From: Candidatus Woesearchaeota archaeon
GTDB lineage: Archaea; Nanobdellota; Nanobdellia; SCGC-AAA011-G17; GW2011-AR20
Assembly: GCA_018302725.1 (NCBI GenBank)
Contig: JAGVZJ010000041.1
Coordinates: 1-5,143 of the forward strand
Length of the DNA stretch: 5,143 nt
Direction: 5' to 3'
The position numbers and the translations under genes are program-made. Below are positions 3,555 to 5,143 of this stretch, one piece after another. Below the pieces are notes generated by a model. It saw nothing but the letters and a program-made list of their open reading frames with translations, was not told the origin of the DNA and searched no databases. How positions within the stretch are numbered: position 1 is the stretch's first letter; every line of letters begins with the position of its first letter.

Positions 3555-5143
3555 ATGCCTGAAGATGTTTTTAAAAGAGAGATAGGTAAACAGATTTCAA
3601 AAATAATTGGTAGACATATAGATATAGGAGAAATTGAGGTTCCTCCGGGCCCTGAAATGGGAGATTATGCGTTTCCTTGTTTTTTATTGGCTAAAGAGTT
3701 AAAGAAAAGTCCAAATGAAATAGCAAAGGATATAGGGGAGAAGATTAAACCAGAAAAGGATATTGAATCTATAAAAGTGCTTGGACCTTATGTTAATTTC
3801 TTTGTTAAGAAAGCTTCATTGAATGAAAAAGTTCTGAAGGAAATATTAAAGAAAAAAATGAAGTATGGATCTGGAAATCTCAAAAAAGAAAAGATAATGG
3901 TTGAGTATGTTTCACCGAATACAAACAAGTCTTTGCATCTGGGCCATGTAAGAAATGCGTTACTTGGCAATGCGGTTTCGAATATCTTACAATTTCAAGG
4001 CTATAAGGTAATTAAAACTTCTTTAAATAACGATAGAGGAACTGGGATGTCTGAAGCAATGCTTGGTTATTTGCTCTATCATAAGAATGAAACTCCGAAG
4101 ATGAAACCTGACCATTTTGTAGCTAGATGCTATGTAGATTATAAAAAATCTGAAACTGAAGAAACTAAAGATAATGTGCAGGAATTGACCTTAAAATGGG
4201 AGAAGAATAACAAGGAAGTAAGAGCTTTGTGGAGCAAACTGACAAAATGGGTTTACCAAGGTTATAAGGAAACCTACAAGGCATTGGGAATTAAGTTTGA
4301 CAAAGAATATTACGAATCAAAAATCTACAAGGAAGGTAAAGATATAGTAATGAGTGGGTTAAAGAAAGGAATCTTCCAGAAGAAAGAAGATGCGATAATA
4401 GCTCCTTTAGAAAAGTATGGTCTTCCGGATAAAGTCTTAATCAAGACTGATGGAACTTCTTTATACATGACTCAAGATCTCTACTTGGCTAAGTTAAAGG
4501 AAAAGGAATTCAAAGTAAACAGATCAATTTATGTTGTTGCGTCTGAACAGGATCTACATTTTAAGCAATTGTTTAAAATTTTGGAACTGCTGAACTTCAA
4601 GGTAGCAAAGAAATCTTACCATCTAAGTTATGGTTTAGTTAATTTACCATTGGGAAGGATGAAATCAAGGGAAGGAACAGTTGTGGATGCGGATGATGTT
4701 ATAGAAGAAGTTGTTGATCTGGCAAGGAAAGAAATCAAAAAGAGGTATAATAAAATGCCTAAAAAAGAGTTGGAAAGACGGGCTGAGGCTATAGGTATTG
4801 GCGCTTTAAAGTTTTTTATGGTTAAGTTTGATAATACCACATCTTTTACATACTATCCTGAAAAGTCTTTATCTTTTGAGGGGGAAACAGGGTCTTATGT
4901 ACAATATACTTATGCAAGAATTTGTAGCATTTTAAAGAAAGTTAAAATAAGCAATAAGATTAAGTTTACCTTGCTGGATAATGAAGAAGAGAAGGCTATT
5001 ACTGTGATGCTGAATGAATTTCCAAATATTGTTGAGAAAGCTGGTCTGGATTATAAGCCTAATCTAATCAGCAGGTTTTTGCTTGATCTTTGCCAGGCAT
5101 TTAATGAATATTATCATAAGCACAAGGTTTTAGATGAAGATAG
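3555..5143 (+). CDS. argS: Arginyl-tRNA synthetase (3' end beyond window)
   Basis: This class I synthetase attaches arginine to tRNA-Arg with ATP in the cytoplasm. 529 residues are present and the frame is still open at the right edge; the family is usually about 550-600 residues. Residues 1 to about 85 are the ArgRS-specific N-terminal domain (EVPPGPEMGDYAFP, LAKELKKSPNEIA). The catalytic Rossmann domain has the class I HIGH motif as HLGH (128-131) inside EYVSPNTNKSLHLGHVRNALLGN. The KMSKS-equivalent loop is RMKSREG (368-374), before TVVDADD. The anticodon-binding DALR domain begins near GSYVQYTYARICSIL (446-460) and is cut by the edge. The NNDRG segment (158-162) followed by ETPK...DHFV belongs to a variant ArgRS subtype that I recall from DPANN and candidate-phyla genomes. 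The start at ATG 3555 fits both the domain's beginning and the TATA spacing. Confidence 0.97.
   Translation, partial: MPEDVFKREIGKQISKIIGRHIDIGEIEVPPGPEMGDYAFPCFLLAKELKKSPNEIAKDIGEKIKPEKDIESIKVLGPYVNFFVKKASLNEKVLKEILKKKMKYGSGNLKKEKIMVEYVSPNTNKSLHLGHVRNALLGNAVSNILQFQGYKVIKTSLNNDRGTGMSEAMLGYLLYHKNETPKMKPDHFVARCYVDYKKSETEETKDNVQELTLKWEKNNKEVRALWSKLTKWVYQGYKETYKALGIKFDKEYYESKIYKEGKDIVMSGLKKGIFQKKEDAIIAPLEKYGLPDKVLIKTDGTSLYMTQDLYLAKLKEKEFKVNRSIYVVASEQDLHFKQLFKILELLNFKVAKKSYHLSYGLVNLPLGRMKSREGTVVDADDVIEEVVDLARKEIKKRYNKMPKKELERRAEAIGIGALKFFMVKFDNTTSFTYYPEKSLSFEGETGSYVQYTYARICSILKKVKISNKIKFTLLDNEEEKAITVMLNEFPNIVEKAGLDYKPNLISRFLLDLCQAFNEYYHKHKVLDED

Noticed and set aside
3788..3970. Minus-strand ORF of 60 codons
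   Set aside because: It lies wholly opposite the argS catalytic region containing HLGH and is phenylalanine-rich from reverse-reading lysine codons; no promoter geometry.
4628..4840. Minus-strand ORF of 70 codons
   Set aside because: It is antisense to the argS RMKSREG loop region, and its S/T/L-rich sequence is typical of a shadow frame.

Overview
The window reads as a piece of an AT-rich archaeal chromosome, most likely from a small-genome DPANN lineage (Woesearchaeota/Pacearchaeota/Nanoarchaeota type); this placement is inference. Three things point to archaea. A TATA-like box lies about 24-28 nt upstream of six proposed start codons, the geometry of leaderless archaeal transcripts. The one gene without such a box has a GGTGA Shine-Dalgarno instead. 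The arginyl-tRNA synthetase is of a variant type (HLGH, NNDRG, RMKSREG). No rRNA, tRNA, transposase, integrase or CRISPR array was recognised.

Layout. 2-142 (+) is the tail of an AbrB/SpoVT-like DNA-binding protein. It converges on an unrecognised 84-aa gene (479-225, -). Next is a two-gene minus-strand operon: a 207-aa coiled-coil plus winged-helix protein (1777-1154) followed by a small secreted protein with a cationic amphipathic C-terminal tail (1113-679). Upstream of this operon is a 326-bp non-coding stretch with three nearly contiguous 18-bp palindromic sites centred on AGACGTCT, and a duplicated poly-T 3' end belonging to the next gene. That gene (2727-2104, -) is a second 207-aa coiled-coil plus winged-helix protein, apparently a paralog of the first. 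Its linker is encoded by a 10-nt tandem repeat. A short, frame-ambiguous ORF region (2982-2758, -) holding related repeats lies upstream. Then come a conserved-looking 146-aa protein with a possible SecB-like fold (3477-3037, -) and the divergently transcribed argS (3555 to beyond the right edge, +).

How it fits together. argS and its divergent 146-aa partner look like the housekeeping side, sharing a 77-bp quasi-symmetric promoter region. The 225-2982 part looks accessory: two paralogous regulators, one heading an operon with a secreted cationic-tail protein and preceded by a clustered operator. The best candidate for a new system is this regulator/secreted-protein module, with the second regulator possibly switchable by copy-number change of its out-of-frame 10-nt repeat. 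That switching and any crosstalk between the regulators are hypotheses, not demonstrated.
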